64,000 nucleotides of DNA from Petrachloros mirabilis ULC683 (GTDB lineage: Bacteria; Cyanobacteriota; Cyanobacteriia; Thermosynechococcales; Thermosynechococcaceae), in NCBI RefSeq assembly GCF_009939295.1, contig NZ_WVIC01000010.1, positions 1 through 64,000 on the forward strand. The letters are read 5' to 3'. Under the pieces are notes generated by a model that worked only from the letters and a program-made list of their open reading frames with translations, did not search any database and was not told where the DNA came from. The stretch's first letter is position 1, and every line of letters starts with the position of its first letter. The position numbers were made by a program, and so were the translations under genes. Below, piece by piece: positions 63,488 to 64,000 of this stretch.

Positions 63488-64000
63488 GATGACAGCAATT
63501 GTTCCAGGACTTCAGCATTAATTTTGATCAGGTCTTCTCCATCCGTTAAAGATTCATCACAAATCTCAAAAGCAACATCATTGATGACTTCTAATGCCCC
63601 ATCTAGCATTAATTCTAAATTACTGGCCTGGATTTCTAAATGATCTCGGCTCCAACTTTCTTGTTGTGCCATGACTTGCAGAAGTTGTGAGTGAAGTGTG
63701 TCAAGACCAGCAATTGACTCAAAGTCTGTCTCCAGTTCTAGAGATAGTGATTGTGCTTCCTCTTCTGCAAAAATATCTCCTAACAAACTGGCAACTCTGG
63801 CTGACTCCCTTTGTTTTTGCCGAATAGTTTCTAAGTTCAAGGTAAATTCTGAGGTCTCTTTCTTTGACTTTATGCGGGCGTTTTTTGTCTCCTCGTCTAA
63901 GGGTATGGGAATTGCGTAGCCACTGCTTGTTACCGTTGCAGGTTTAACCGTAACTGGGTCGGTAGATGTAACTTGTCGATCAGTACTAAAGTTGTGAATG
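63484..64000 (-). CDS. TerB_C-like domain protein, C-terminal part (continues beyond the window)
   Basis: The frame is open from the window edge to the stop at 63484, so only the last ~170 residues are visible. The C-terminal 110 residues (RQKQRESARVASLLGDIFAE, then AGLDTLHSQLLQVMAQQESW and LEIQASNLELMLDGALEVIN, ending INAEVLEQLLSS) match the TerB_C domain linked to tellurite-resistance-type TerB proteins. A low-complexity Thr/Val/Pro linker precedes it. The stop overlaps the DUF2791 ATPase start by four bases. The N-terminal TerB and TerB-N domains, if present, lie outside the window. Confidence 0.75.
   Translation of the reverse strand, partial: IHNFSTDRQVTSTDPVTVKPATVTSSGYAIPIPLDEETKNARIKSKKETSEFTLNLETIRQKQRESARVASLLGDIFAEEEAQSLSLELETDFESIAGLDTLHSQLLQVMAQQESWSRDHLEIQASNLELMLDGALEVINDVAFEICDESLTDGEDLIKINAEVLEQLLSS

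Overview
The window is a cyanobacterial chromosome segment. The octamer GCGATCGC (HIP1) recurs through most of it, and many genes belong to cyanobacterial families: SLH/OprB-type porin, ndhK, a phytol-kinase-like protein, a DUF3685/Ycf55-like protein, a Ycf52-like GNAT protein and a Pix/Pil-type chemotaxis operon. A non-heterocystous filamentous or unicellular lineage of the Leptolyngbya/Synechococcales kind is plausible, but I infer this from gene content only.

Layout, left to right. 0.3-6.8 kb: SLH porin, M50 site-2 protease, diheme cytochrome c, UbiX-like flavin prenyltransferase and a phytol-kinase-like membrane protein. 6.8-9.7 kb: an accessory patch holding a PIN/XRE-peptidase toxin-antitoxin-like operon, a decayed IS701-type transposase, a small inverted-repeat element and the 3' half of a second PIN toxin gene. 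9.7-14.8 kb: M23 peptidase, PPOX-type protein, four-carbon acid sugar kinase, an unknown protein and LptF/LptG permease. 15.0-20.5 kb: mixed, probably acquired genes (cupin lipoprotein, G+C-rich beta-helix protein, alpha/beta hydrolase, methyltransferase, MddA-like methyltransferase). 20.5-28.6 kb: DUF29 proteins, a TSCPD/zinc-ribbon protein, membrane proteins, DUF3685 protein, rhomboid protease, quinone oxidoreductase. 28.8-40.3 kb: a housekeeping core with ndhK, avtA, dnaA, rpmH-rnpA-PH-yidC-khpB-DUF177, rpmI-rplT, a repeat protein and accC. 40.4-51.0 kb: tlyA, then a complete six-gene chemotaxis-like operon on the minus strand (PatA-type regulator, CheY, CheW, two MCPs, CheA-REC hybrid). 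51.2-55.4 kb: mnmG, GNAT protein, an internally deleted Rpn-type nuclease pseudogene and an unknown small gene. 55.7-59.7 kb: a catalase-like/lipoxygenase fusion, tRNA-Pro and an orphan branched-chain-amino-acid-type binding protein. 59.9-64.0 kb: a three-gene minus-strand operon cut by the window edge (TerB_C-like protein, DUF2791/BrxD-like ATPase, Lhr/BrxHI-like helicase), a candidate DNA-processing or defence module.

Two families of short mobile repeats are visible. One is a ~135 bp element with terminal inverted repeats, present twice in opposite orientation (4.2 and 9.3 kb). The other is a group of C-rich palindromic elements (0.05, 2.1, 4.4, 19.5, 41.2 and 55.5 kb) with at least two types of terminal repeat; two copies carry a further nested G+C-rich repeat.

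The observations I find most worth pursuing are: the XRE-peptidase regulator whose HExxH motif has lost its catalytic glutamate but sits beside an intact PIN protein; the TerB/BrxD/BrxHI operon at the right edge; the catalase-lipoxygenase fusion with all metal ligands present; and the inverted-repeat element at the breakpoint of a truncated toxin gene.
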